Positions 1 through 7,416 of a stretch of 64,000 nt of DNA are shown here, piece after piece (the stretch's first letter is position 1; each line of letters starts with the position of its first letter). Source of the DNA: Panacagrimonas sp965216805 (GTDB taxonomy: Bacteria > Pseudomonadota > Gammaproteobacteria > Nevskiales > Nevskiaceae); NCBI RefSeq assembly GCF_965216805.1, contig NZ_CBDCGN010000003.1, positions 372,001 to 436,000 on the forward strand. Reading direction: 5' to 3'. The notes beneath the pieces are model-generated. The model saw only the letters and a program-made list of their open reading frames with translations. It was not told the DNA's origin and made no database searches. The position numbers and the translations under genes are program-made.

Positions 1-18
1 GGCTTTTCCCCGGCTTGT

Positions 19-1344
19 TCAGTAACTCAATTGCCTCAGCAGATTCTCGTAGTCCTCGCGGATACGCAGATCGGTCTGCCGCAACTCCTTGACCTTGCGA
101 TCGGCGTGCAGGACCGTGGTGTGATCTTTTTCGAAGGCCTTGCCGATGTCAGGGAGGCTGTGCTCGGTGAGCTCTCTGGCCAAGGCCATCGCCACCTGTC
201 GTGGTCGCGCCAGCATGCGTGAGCGGCGCGGCGAGCGCAGGTCCTTCATCGGAATGTTGTAGTACTTGGCTACGGTCGCCATGATGTTGTCGATGGTCAC
301 CTTGCGCTCATAATGCGCCAGCATGTCGCGCAGGGTAGCGCGGGCGAAATCCACGGTGATTGCCTCGCCTTGCAAACGCATACCCGCTGATAACCGGAGC
401 AATACACCCTCGAGTTCGCGCACGTTGGAACGCACGTGCTGGGCGACAAAGAACGCCACTTCGTTGTTCAGGCTCATGCCGAACTGTTCGGCCTTGGACA
501 GCAGGATGGCAACGCGGGTCTCGAGATCGGGCGGGTCGACCGACACGGTCAGCCCCCAAGAGAAGCGCGACTTCAACCGGTCGTCGAGGCGGTCGAGATC
601 CTTGGGAAAGCGATCGCAGGTCAGGATGATCTGCTTGCGACCATCCATCAAGCTGTTGAAAGTATGAAAAAATTCTTCTTGAGTTGTCGGTTTGCCGGCA
701 AAAAACTGGATGTCGTCGATCAGCAGTGCGTCGGCCGACCGGTAAACCGCCTTGAAGTCCTCGATGGTGTTGTGCCGTAGTGCCGAGACGAACTGATTCA
801 TCCACTGCTCGGACGGTACGTACACGACTTTGATGTTGGGACCGCGCCTCAACAGCGCGTTGCCAGCAGCGTGCATCAGATGGGTTTTACCCAGGCCCGA
901 GGCGCCGTAGATCAACAGTGGATTGTAGGCGACCCCCGGAGACTCAGCGACCTGTTGGGCGGCAGCGCGTGCCTGGAAATTGGATTTTCCCTGAATGAAA
1001 GATTCGAAGTTGTACAAGGGGTTGAGACGATTCTGGGCAACGATCTGCTCGGCCTCTACGTTGCTCGACAGATCCTCCGCATTGGCGACGGGCGTTTCGC
1101 TAGCCGCCATCACGTCGACCTCGATGTCCTCGCCTTCGCAGGCCATCCACGCTCGCTGGATCAGCGATCTGAATTCCTCGCGTACCCGCACCATGGTCAT
1201 GCGGTTGGGCGCGATCAGAACCAGCCGATCGCCCTCGCGCCGTGCCTGCAGCGGCCGAATCCAGTCATTGACTTCGACCGCGCCCAGGTCCGCTTCAAGT
1301 CTTTGAACGCATTGCGTCCAACCGTGATCTTCGGCAAGCGCCAT
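19..1344 (-). CDS. dnaA: Chromosomal replication initiator protein DnaA
   Basis: This is the origin-binding AAA+ ATPase that starts chromosome replication; its length of 441 residues is normal. Domain I occupies about residues 1-85. The AAA+ core carries the Walker A motif GASGLGKT at 147-154 and the Walker B motif LLIDD at about 207-211. Domain IV is the C-terminal helix-turn-helix. The family signature in domain IV is normally GGRDHTTV; here it reads FEKDHTTV (404-411), one residue shorter before the DHTTV core, with Lys in place of the minor-groove Arg. The start ATG at 1344 is the only well-placed one. The gene is divergent from rpmH, and a perfect DnaA box lies in the gap. dnaN would be expected just left of the window edge but is not visible. 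Confidence 0.98.
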   Translation of the reverse strand: MALAEDHGWTQCVQRLEADLGAVEVNDWIRPLQARREGDRLVLIAPNRMTMVRVREEFRSLIQRAWMACEGEDIEVDVMAASETPVANAEDLSSNVEAEQIVAQNRLNPLYNFESFIQGKSNFQARAAAQQVAESPGVAYNPLLIYGASGLGKTHLMHAAGNALLRRGPNIKVVYVPSEQWMNQFVSALRHNTIEDFKAVYRSADALLIDDIQFFAGKPTTQEEFFHTFNSLMDGRKQIILTCDRFPKDLDRLDDRLKSRFSWGLTVSVDPPDLETRVAILLSKAEQFGMSLNNEVAFFVAQHVRSNVRELEGVLLRLSAGMRLQGEAITVDFARATLRDMLAHYERKVTIDNIMATVAKYYNIPMKDLRSPRRSRMLARPRQVAMALARELTEHSLPDIGKAFEKDHTTVLHADRKVKELRQTDLRIREDYENLLRQLSY

Positions 1345-1398
1345 AGCACCGGGGTGGAAAAGAAGGGAGTGCCGCTATTCTATACGCTGACCTGATAC

Positions 1399-1407
1399 TT
1401 ATCCACA
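1399..1407 (+). promoter_or_regulatory. Consensus DnaA box upstream of dnaA
   Basis: The nine bases TTATCCACA match the consensus DnaA box exactly. The site lies 55 bases upstream of the dnaA start, in the 166-base dnaA-rpmH gap. I found only this one perfect box there, so it fits dnaA autoregulation as well as an outlying origin element. The origin proper may lie beyond the left edge. Confidence 0.8.
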
Positions 1408-1510
1408 GGCCCTGCGGATTACACCAACTGCCGGGGCGCAGCAAAGCATATTGAACCGCGCACCGTTAGGCCGCTAAACTCCGCGCCCTTTTTCCCTGCT
1501 GAGCCCGACT

Positions 1511-1645
1511 ATGAAACGCCCCTATCAGCCGCACGCGTTGCGCCGTAAGCGTACACACGGCTTTCGCGCCCGCATGGCGACCGTCGGAGGTCGTAAGGTG
1601 ATTGCTCGCCGTCGTGCCAAGGGCCGCGCCCGCCTCTGCCCGTAA
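1511..1645 (+). CDS. rpmH: Large ribosomal subunit protein bL34
   Basis: A 44-residue, highly basic protein that starts MKRPYQP and contains the family core THGFRARMAT and ARRRAKGR. It is a structural component of the 50S subunit. It is the usual divergent neighbour of dnaA and the first gene of the rpmH-rnpA-yidD-yidC-mnmE series. Its stop TAA (1643-1645) is the first base triplet of a 10-base tandem repeat that also spans the rnpA start. The tail RLCP differs slightly from the common RLTV ending. Confidence 0.97.
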   Translation: MKRPYQPHALRRKRTHGFRARMATVGGRKVIARRRAKGRARLCP

Positions 1646-1662
1646 TTGCCGATAATTGCCGA
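1643..1662 (+). repeat. 10-base tandem duplication at the rpmH/rnpA junction
   Basis: TAATTGCCGA occurs twice head to tail (1643-1652 and 1653-1662). The first copy supplies the rpmH stop codon. The second supplies an in-frame TAA directly before the TTG used as the rnpA start. The exact repeat suggests a recent small duplication. Confidence 0.9.
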
Positions 1663-2036
1663 TTGCGCCAGGGAACAAAATCACGATCGCCGGGTTTCCT
1701 CGCAGCGCTCGACTGCTGACACCTGCGGCGTTCAAGCAGGTCATAGGAAGCGGCCGACGGCGGCGCAGCCCGAGCTTTACGGCATTCGAGTCGAGCAGTG
1801 GCGGCAGCGCAGCTAGACTCGGGCTGACGGTGGCCAAGAAAGCCCTGCCCCTGGCGGTTGCCCGCAACCGATTCAAACGAATCGTGCGGGAAAGCTTCAG
1901 ACAGCAGAGCGGCCTGCCGCCCTGCGATGTGGTCATCATGGCGACGCCCAATGCGCGCAAGGTCACCGCAGGCCAACTGGCGGCCGAACTGACGGAATAC
2001 TGGGGACGTCTACGCGAGCGATGGCCGGCATCCTGA
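1656..2036 (+). CDS. rnpA: Ribonuclease P protein component
   Basis: The protein subunit of RNase P, which with its RNA partner trims the 5' leader of tRNA precursors. It has 126 residues and shows the family order: an N-terminal FPRSARLLTPAAFKQV segment, LGLTVAKKALPLAVARNRFK with the RNR motif (about residues 60-72), and RIVRESFR. There is no upstream ATG: a stop TAA at 1653-1655 precedes TTG at 1656, which I take as the start. Its last 16 bases overlap the yidD start, which suggests translational coupling. The TTG start lies inside a tandem duplication, so initiation may be weak. Confidence 0.93.
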   Translation: MPIAPGNKITIAGFPRSARLLTPAAFKQVIGSGRRRRSPSFTAFESSSGGSAARLGLTVAKKALPLAVARNRFKRIVRESFRQQSGLPPCDVVIMATPNARKVTAGQLAAELTEYWGRLRERWPAS

Positions 2037-2254
2037 TTGCATTGATCCGGGTCTACCAGAAGGTGCTGAGCCCCGTGCTCGGTGCGCAGTGCCGCTTTTA
2101 CCCTACCTGCTCCCGCTACGCTGTCGAGGCCCTGCAGCGCCATGGCGCTGCGCGCGGCAGCTGGCTCGCCCTGCGGCGCCTGGCGCGCTGTCATCCCCTG
2201 AATCCCGGCGGCGTGGACCCAGTCCCGGAACCACTTCCGCCGCGGCCGCGCTGA
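2021..2254 (+). CDS. yidD: Membrane protein insertion efficiency factor YidD
   Basis: A small 77-residue protein that assists YidC-dependent insertion of inner-membrane proteins. The N-terminal amphipathic helix is followed by the family signature CRFYPTCSRYAVEAL and a downstream HPLNPGG motif. The ATG at 2021 overlaps the 3' end of rnpA by 16 bases, the usual arrangement in this operon. yidC follows 38 bases later. Confidence 0.95.
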   Translation: MAGILIALIRVYQKVLSPVLGAQCRFYPTCSRYAVEALQRHGAARGSWLALRRLARCHPLNPGGVDPVPEPLPPRPR

Positions 2255-2292
2255 CACCGGCCTAGCCGTAACGACAACGAGAACGCGTCGAC

Positions 2293-4056
2293 ATGGAAAA
2301 CCGTCGAATCATTCTGATCGCCCTGCTGGCAGTGACGATCTTCTTCATGTATCAGGCTTGGCAGGACGACTACGGCAAGCAGGCTGCACCGACGCCCACC
2401 ACGGCGAGCCTCGACGGCGCGGTGACCGTGCCCGCCGAAACGGACCCCGGCGCAGGTCGGGAAATCGACAGCGATACTCCGACGGCGGTGCCTGCCGCGC
2501 CCGCTGCAGATGTCACCGCCGGGACCACTGGCGACGCTTCGTCGGCGGACGAGATGCTGACGGTCGAAACCGACGTGCTGCGCGCCAAGATCAGCTTGCG
2601 TGGCGGCGAGATTCGCTCTCTCGAGCTCAAGCACTACCCGCTGTCCAAGGACCAGCCAGACGTGGCGCTGCCCCTGCTCAGCGACAGCGGCTTGCAGTAC
2701 GCGGTGTTCCAGTCCGGCCTGGCCGGGACCGGGGAGGCCCTGGCCAGTGGCGATACGCCGTATCGCGCCGCGCAAACCGAGTATCGGTTGGCCGAGGGTT
2801 CGAACGTATTGGAGGTGCGGCTCGAACACGAGCGGGCCGACGGCGTGAAGGTCAGCAAGACCTATCGCTTCGGCCGCAGCAGTTATCGCATCGGCCTGGA
2901 GCACGGGCTGGACAACGGCAGTGCCGAGGCGCTCACGGTAAGCCCGTACACGCGATTCGTGCGCAACGAGGGCCTGGTCGGCGATCTGCCCAAGTTCGTC
3001 ATGACCTTTCTGGGCATCGGCTTCTACGAGAACAAGCCCGGCAGCGACGACTACCGCTTCGTCAAGACCAAACTCGACAACCTCGACGACGATGCTTTCG
3101 AGACACGCCAGAAGAACGGTTGGATCTCGATCCTGCAGCATTACTTTGTGGTGGCCATTCTGCCTCCGCGCGACAGCGAAGGTGTTTATTCGGCCAAGCC
3201 CGCTCGCGATGGCCGTTATACCGCGCAGTACGTTGCGACCGGCGTCAGCGTGGAAGCCGGCAGCGGCCAACGCTTTGTCAGTGACCTCTACGTCGGACCG
3301 CGTCTGCAGGACGGCGTCAAATGGGTCGATGCGGACGGCCAGATCCAGGAAGGCGCCAGCCTGGATGCCATCGCACCGGGCCTCGACTACACCATCGACT
3401 ACGGCATCCTCACGCCCATCTGCGAGCCGCTGTTCTGGCTGCTGGAAAAATTCCACTCCTTCACCGGCAACTGGGGCGTGGCCATCATCCTGCTCACGCT
3501 GGTCGTGAAAGCGCTGTTCTACAAGCTGTCGGAAGCGCAGTACCGCTCCATGGCCAAGATGAAGAAGTTCGCGCCGCGTATCCAGGACATCAAGGAGCGT
3601 TACGACGGCGACCGCGAACGCATGTCCAAGGCGATGATGGATCTCTACAAGAAAGAGGGCTTCAACCCCTTGGCCGGCTGCTGGCCGTTGCTGGTGCAGT
3701 TCCCCGTGTTCATCGCGCTGTACTGGGTGCTGCTGGAATCGGTGGAGCTGCGCCAGGCCGACTTCGCCCTGTGGATCAACGATCTGTCTGCGCCCGACCC
3801 GTTCTACGTGTTGCCGGTGCTGTTTGGCATCAGCTTTTACGTACAGCAGAAGTGGTCCGGCGCCACCGCCACCATGGACCCCATGCAGCAGAAGATCATG
3901 AACGTGATGCCGATCATGATGACGGCATTCTTCGCTTTCTTTCAGGCCGGGCTGGTGCTGTACTGGCTGGTGTCCAACCTCATCGGCATGGCGCAGCAGT
4001 GGTTCATCAACCGCAAGCTCGCTGGCGAAGGTCTGGGCAGGGCCAAGCCGGCGTGA
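2293..4056 (+). CDS. yidC: Membrane protein insertase YidC
   Basis: The inner-membrane insertase/chaperone for integral membrane proteins, 587 residues as in other gammaproteobacteria. The sequence shows an N-terminal transmembrane segment (about 5-20), a low-complexity Ala/Thr/Pro linker, a large periplasmic beta domain (about 75-350), and the conserved five-helix core. The core includes KLSEAQYRSMAKMKK in the cytoplasmic hairpin and the GCWPLLVQFPVFIALYW segment. The C-terminal tail is short and basic. The start ATG at 2293 follows yidD by 38 bases. mnmE follows with a 16-base gap, so this is probably one transcript. Confidence 0.97.
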   Translation: MENRRIILIALLAVTIFFMYQAWQDDYGKQAAPTPTTASLDGAVTVPAETDPGAGREIDSDTPTAVPAAPAADVTAGTTGDASSADEMLTVETDVLRAKISLRGGEIRSLELKHYPLSKDQPDVALPLLSDSGLQYAVFQSGLAGTGEALASGDTPYRAAQTEYRLAEGSNVLEVRLEHERADGVKVSKTYRFGRSSYRIGLEHGLDNGSAEALTVSPYTRFVRNEGLVGDLPKFVMTFLGIGFYENKPGSDDYRFVKTKLDNLDDDAFETRQKNGWISILQHYFVVAILPPRDSEGVYSAKPARDGRYTAQYVATGVSVEAGSGQRFVSDLYVGPRLQDGVKWVDADGQIQEGASLDAIAPGLDYTIDYGILTPICEPLFWLLEKFHSFTGNWGVAIILLTLVVKALFYKLSEAQYRSMAKMKKFAPRIQDIKERYDGDRERMSKAMMDLYKKEGFNPLAGCWPLLVQFPVFIALYWVLLESVELRQADFALWINDLSAPDPFYVLPVLFGISFYVQQKWSGATATMDPMQQKIMNVMPIMMTAFFAFFQAGLVLYWLVSNLIGMAQQWFINRKLAGEGLGRAKPA

Positions 4057-4072
4057 TGGCGCGCGAGTAGCC

Positions 4073-5431
4073 GTGAGCGCCGATCGCCGCGTCGACACCA
4101 TCGCCGCGATCGCCACCGCAGCCGGTCGCGGCGCCATTGGCATCCTGCGCCTGTCCGGCCCGCGTGCATTCGACATTGCCGACCGCATGACCGGCCCGGA
4201 GGTCGCGCCCCGACAGGCGCGGCTGCGCGTGTTCCGCGATACAACCGGCACAGCAGTGGATCGCGGCCTGGTACTGCGGTTTCCCGGTCCGCATTCCTAC
4301 ACCGGCGAGGACGTGGTCGAGCTGCAGGGTCACGGTGGTCCGGTCGTTCTGAACCTGCTGCTGCAGGCGGCCTGCGAACTTGGCGCACGCCCGGCGCGGG
4401 CTGGGGAATTTTCCGAACGCGCCTTTCTCAATGATCGCCTCGATCTGGCCCAGGCCGAGGCGGTCGCCGACCTCATCGATGCCGCCAGCCGCGCCGCGGT
4501 ACAGGCGGCGCATCGTTCGCTGGAGGGCGTGTTTTCGCGAAGCGTGCAGGACCTTGCGCAAACCCTGCTGGAACTGAGGGTTTATGTGGAGGGGGCGCTG
4601 GACTTCTCCGACGAAGACATCGACTGGCTGGCCGACGCCCAACTCGACACGCGCTTGCAGCAAGCCGCGCTCGCGTTCGAGGACTTGCTCGGTCGTGCCG
4701 CCCAGGGGCGCCGGCTTCGCGATGGCATCCACCTCGCCATCGTCGGCCAGCCCAATGTCGGTAAATCGACCCTGCTCAACGCGCTGGCCGGCACCGAGGC
4801 CGCCATCGTCAGCAGCCGGCCTGGCACCACGCGCGACGTGCTGCGCGAGCATCTGCTGATCGACGACCTGCCGGTCACCGTAGTCGATACCGCGGGCCTG
4901 CGCGACACCGAAGATCAGGTGGAGGCCGAGGGCATCCGCCGCGCCTGGGTCGCCCTGCGACAAGCCGAGCTGGTGTTGTTCCTGGTCGACGACCAGATCG
5001 GTTGGACCGATCGGGACCAGTCGCTGTTCCGGCAGATCCCGGATGAGATCGACCGGCTGATCGTGTTCAACAAAATCGATGCCAGCGGTCGGGCCGCTGG
5101 TGTTTCGGAACGCGCCGGCGTCGAAGCTTTGCGACTGTCGGCCGTGACCGGTGCCGGCCTGGACGGCCTGCGTGAGACCATCCGCCGGCTTGCCGGCGTG
5201 CAAGGCCAGGTCGAAGGCACGTTCAGCGCACGCGGGCGTCATCTCGATGCGCTGCGGCGCGCGCAAGCGCACCTGACCGAGACAAGGTCCGTACTGGCCG
5301 CCGGCACGCAGGTCGAACTCGCCGCCGAGGAGCTTCGCCTGGCGCACGAGGCCTTGGGCGAGATTACCGGCCGGGTGACGACCGACGACATGCTCGGTGC
5401 CGTGTTCTCCAGGTTCTGCATCGGAAAGTAG
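4073..5431 (+). CDS. mnmE: tRNA uridine-5-carboxymethylaminomethyl(34) synthesis GTPase MnmE
   Basis: With MnmG, MnmE modifies the wobble uridine of several tRNAs. The protein has 452 residues. The N-terminal tetrahydrofolate-binding domain starts with TIAAIATAAGRGAIGILRLS. The G domain, inserted in a helical domain, shows GQPNVGKST (G1), GTTRD (G2), DTAG (G3), NKID (G4) and SAVTG (G5). The C-terminus ends FCIGK with the conserved cysteine. The start is GTG at 4073, 16 bases after yidC; no better ATG fits the conserved N-terminus. Confidence 0.97.
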   Translation: MSADRRVDTIAAIATAAGRGAIGILRLSGPRAFDIADRMTGPEVAPRQARLRVFRDTTGTAVDRGLVLRFPGPHSYTGEDVVELQGHGGPVVLNLLLQAACELGARPARAGEFSERAFLNDRLDLAQAEAVADLIDAASRAAVQAAHRSLEGVFSRSVQDLAQTLLELRVYVEGALDFSDEDIDWLADAQLDTRLQQAALAFEDLLGRAAQGRRLRDGIHLAIVGQPNVGKSTLLNALAGTEAAIVSSRPGTTRDVLREHLLIDDLPVTVVDTAGLRDTEDQVEAEGIRRAWVALRQAELVLFLVDDQIGWTDRDQSLFRQIPDEIDRLIVFNKIDASGRAAGVSERAGVEALRLSAVTGAGLDGLRETIRRLAGVQGQVEGTFSARGRHLDALRRAQAHLTETRSVLAAGTQVELAAEELRLAHEALGEITGRVTTDDMLGAVFSRFCIGK

Positions 5432-5450
5432 ACGCGCTCACAATGCAGCG

Positions 5451-5882
5451 ATGAACGCTCCTCGCCCCATCGACATCGTGCTGCACAAGCGCTCCCGCGA
5501 GCTGGAGATCGGCTACGCCGACGGTACCCGATATCGATTGCCGGCCGAGTATCTGCGCGTGCACAGCCCTTCGGCCGAGGTGCAGGGCCATGGCAAGCCG
5601 GTCCTGGTTGGCGGCAAGCGCCCCGTCGCTATCACCGCGGTGCAGCCGGTCGGTCGCTACGCGGTGAAGCTGGTGTTCGACGACGGCCACGACACCGGTC
5701 TGTTCTCCTGGGACGTGCTCGACGATCTGGGTCGCAACCATTCGCGTTACTGGGCCGAGTACGAAAGACGGCTGGCCAAGATGGGCATGTCCCGCGATAG
5801 CGAGGTGGTTACACTCGCGGCACTGACGCCGCGGAAATACACGCCGCCCAGACCCCCGCAGAAACCAGGCTCGAATTCGTGA
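5451..5882 (+). CDS. DUF971 (gamma-butyrobetaine hydroxylase-like N-terminal domain) protein
   Basis: A 143-residue single-domain protein of the DUF971 family, which corresponds to the N-terminal domain of gamma-butyrobetaine hydroxylase. Family features seen are the opening RSRELEIGYADG, the LPAEYLRVHSPSAEVQGH segment and VGRYAVKLVFDDGHDTGLFSW. The function is not established; in other genomes the domain is linked to iron-sulfur metabolism or sits near ubiE, as here. I chose ATG 5451 because an upstream in-frame start would lie inside mnmE and add unconserved residues. Its stop overlaps the ubiE GTG start by four bases, which implies translational coupling with ubiquinone synthesis. Confidence 0.88.
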   Translation: MNAPRPIDIVLHKRSRELEIGYADGTRYRLPAEYLRVHSPSAEVQGHGKPVLVGGKRPVAITAVQPVGRYAVKLVFDDGHDTGLFSWDVLDDLGRNHSRYWAEYERRLAKMGMSRDSEVVTLAALTPRKYTPPRPPQKPGSNS

Positions 5883-6643
5883 GCGACGCGCGCAAACCCG
5901 GCACCACCACGCACTTCGGTTTCCAGCAGGTCCCGATGGAGGACAAGCGTCGCCGCGTGGCCGGCGTATTCGATTCGGTCGCATCCAAGTACGACGTGAT
6001 GAACGACCTCATGTCGCTGGGCGTGCACCGGTTGTGGAAGCGCTTCGTGATCGACCTCGCCGGTGTGCGCGCCGGTGAAAAGGTGCTGGATGTCGCGGGC
6101 GGTACCGGAGACCTGTCGCGGGAGTTTTCGCGGCAGGTCGGGCCGCGCGGGCTGGTGGTGCTGTCCGACATCAATGCGGCGATGCTCGGCGAAGGTCGTC
6201 GTCGGCTGGCCGACAAGGGCGTGGTCAATCTGCCCATCGTGCAGGCCAATGCCGAATGCCTGCCGTTTGCCGAAGGCAGTTTCGATTGCATCACCATCGG
6301 CTTCGGGCTGCGCAACGTCACCGACAAGGACGCCGCGTTGCGTTCGATGTATCGCGCGCTCAAGCCCGGTGGTCGCCTGCTGGTGCTGGAATTCTCCAAA
6401 CCGGTAGTGCCGGGCCTGTCGCGGATCTACGACCAATACTCGTTCAAGCTGCTGCCCCTGATGGGCAAGCTGGTGGCCAACGACGAGGACAGCTACCGCT
6501 ATCTGGCCGAGTCCATCCGCATGCATCCGGATCAGGGCACGCTCAAGGGCATGATGGAGAGCGTCGGCTTTGCGCGCGCGCAGGTCTACAACCTCACCGG
6601 TGGCATCGTTGCGGTGCATCGCGGATTTCGTCTGGACCCGTGA
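5879..6643 (+). CDS. ubiE: Ubiquinone/menaquinone C-methyltransferase UbiE
   Basis: An S-adenosylmethionine-dependent C-methyltransferase of ubiquinone (and menaquinone) synthesis, 254 residues. SAM-binding motif I reads VLDVAGGTGD (about residues 70-79). The family-specific GFGLRNVTD and LKPGGRLLVLEFSKP follow, and the C-terminus ends with TGGIVAVHRGFR. The start GTG at 5879 overlaps the preceding stop. ubiJ and ubiB follow on the same strand, so three steps of quinone synthesis are clustered. Confidence 0.96.
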   Translation: MSDARKPGTTTHFGFQQVPMEDKRRRVAGVFDSVASKYDVMNDLMSLGVHRLWKRFVIDLAGVRAGEKVLDVAGGTGDLSREFSRQVGPRGLVVLSDINAAMLGEGRRRLADKGVVNLPIVQANAECLPFAEGSFDCITIGFGLRNVTDKDAALRSMYRALKPGGRLLVLEFSKPVVPGLSRIYDQYSFKLLPLMGKLVANDEDSYRYLAESIRMHPDQGTLKGMMESVGFARAQVYNLTGGIVAVHRGFRLDP

Positions 6644-6668
6644 ATACCGGAATCTTCGAGGCGGCCTG

Positions 6669-7298
6669 GTGAGCGCGCCGGCATTGTTCTGCGGCGCGGC
6701 CGAAGTCGCGCTCAACCGTTATCTTCGGCTGGAACCGGCGGTGCTGGAAGAATGCGCCGCGCTGGACGGTCGTAGCATCGAATTCATGTTGCCGACAGCC
6801 GGCGTGGGCTTGTGCCTGGAGTTCATGCCCGCCGGCGTGCGCGTGATGCCCGAAGCGGCCACGACACCGGATGTGCGCGTCAGCGGCAGTGCCGGTGCGC
6901 TGCTGGCCGCGCTGCGCCAGCTCGGCTCGGCGGATGCCGGCTTGCCCGCCGGTTTGCAGCTTGAGGGCGACGCCGAACTGCTGAACCGCTTCCGCGCCAT
7001 GGTGCGGCGTGTCGGCTTCGACCCGGAAGAGTGGCTGGCCCCGCTATTGGGCGGCGCTGCCGCACATCGCGTGCTGGGCGGCCTGCGCAGACTGTTCGGA
7101 TGGAGCCGGGAGAATACCCGCCGCTTTGCCGACCACAGCGCCGAGTACTTGCGCGAGGAGACCTACGATCTTGCCCGCGGCCGCGACGTCGATGGCTGGA
7201 TGGACGAAGTCGATCGGACCCGCGAATCCCTGGATCGGCTGGAAGCCCGGCTGCGGCGCCTCGAAGCCGCCGCGAACAGCGCTGGCAAGCCCGACTGA
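6669..7298 (+). CDS. ubiJ: Ubiquinone biosynthesis accessory factor UbiJ (SCP2 domain)
   Basis: UbiJ is a lipid-binding accessory protein of the aerobic ubiquinone synthesis complex. It has 209 residues. The N-terminal SCP2 sterol-carrier fold starts at about NRYLRLEP and covers about 110 residues. The C-terminal half is rich in charged residues and predicted to be coiled coil (residues 165-205, DRTRESLDRLEARLRRLEA). Sequence conservation of UbiJ is low, so its position between ubiE and ubiB is the main support. The start is taken as GTG 6669; no ATG lies nearby in frame that would keep the SCP2 start. Confidence 0.88.
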   Translation: MSAPALFCGAAEVALNRYLRLEPAVLEECAALDGRSIEFMLPTAGVGLCLEFMPAGVRVMPEAATTPDVRVSGSAGALLAALRQLGSADAGLPAGLQLEGDAELLNRFRAMVRRVGFDPEEWLAPLLGGAAAHRVLGGLRRLFGWSRENTRRFADHSAEYLREETYDLARGRDVDGWMDEVDRTRESLDRLEARLRRLEAAANSAGKPD

Positions 7299-7416
7299 CG
7301 GCCATGCAATTGATTGCTCAGCCGGTCACGACCCGTGCGCGGGGCATCGCCTTCCGCGCCCGCCCACCCGCCATTCGGGAGAAGGATGGTGGACCCGTTT
7401 CCCGAGACCTCTATTG

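Noticed and set aside
1345..1510. Full oriC in the dnaA-rpmH gap
   Set aside because: Only one perfect DnaA box and no AT-rich unwinding region; the origin may be elsewhere, for example beyond the left edge.
2191..4251. Long minus-strand frame of 686 codons antisense to yidC
   Set aside because: It is the shadow of yidC in GC-rich DNA; no family features and low-complexity His/Gln/Arg composition.
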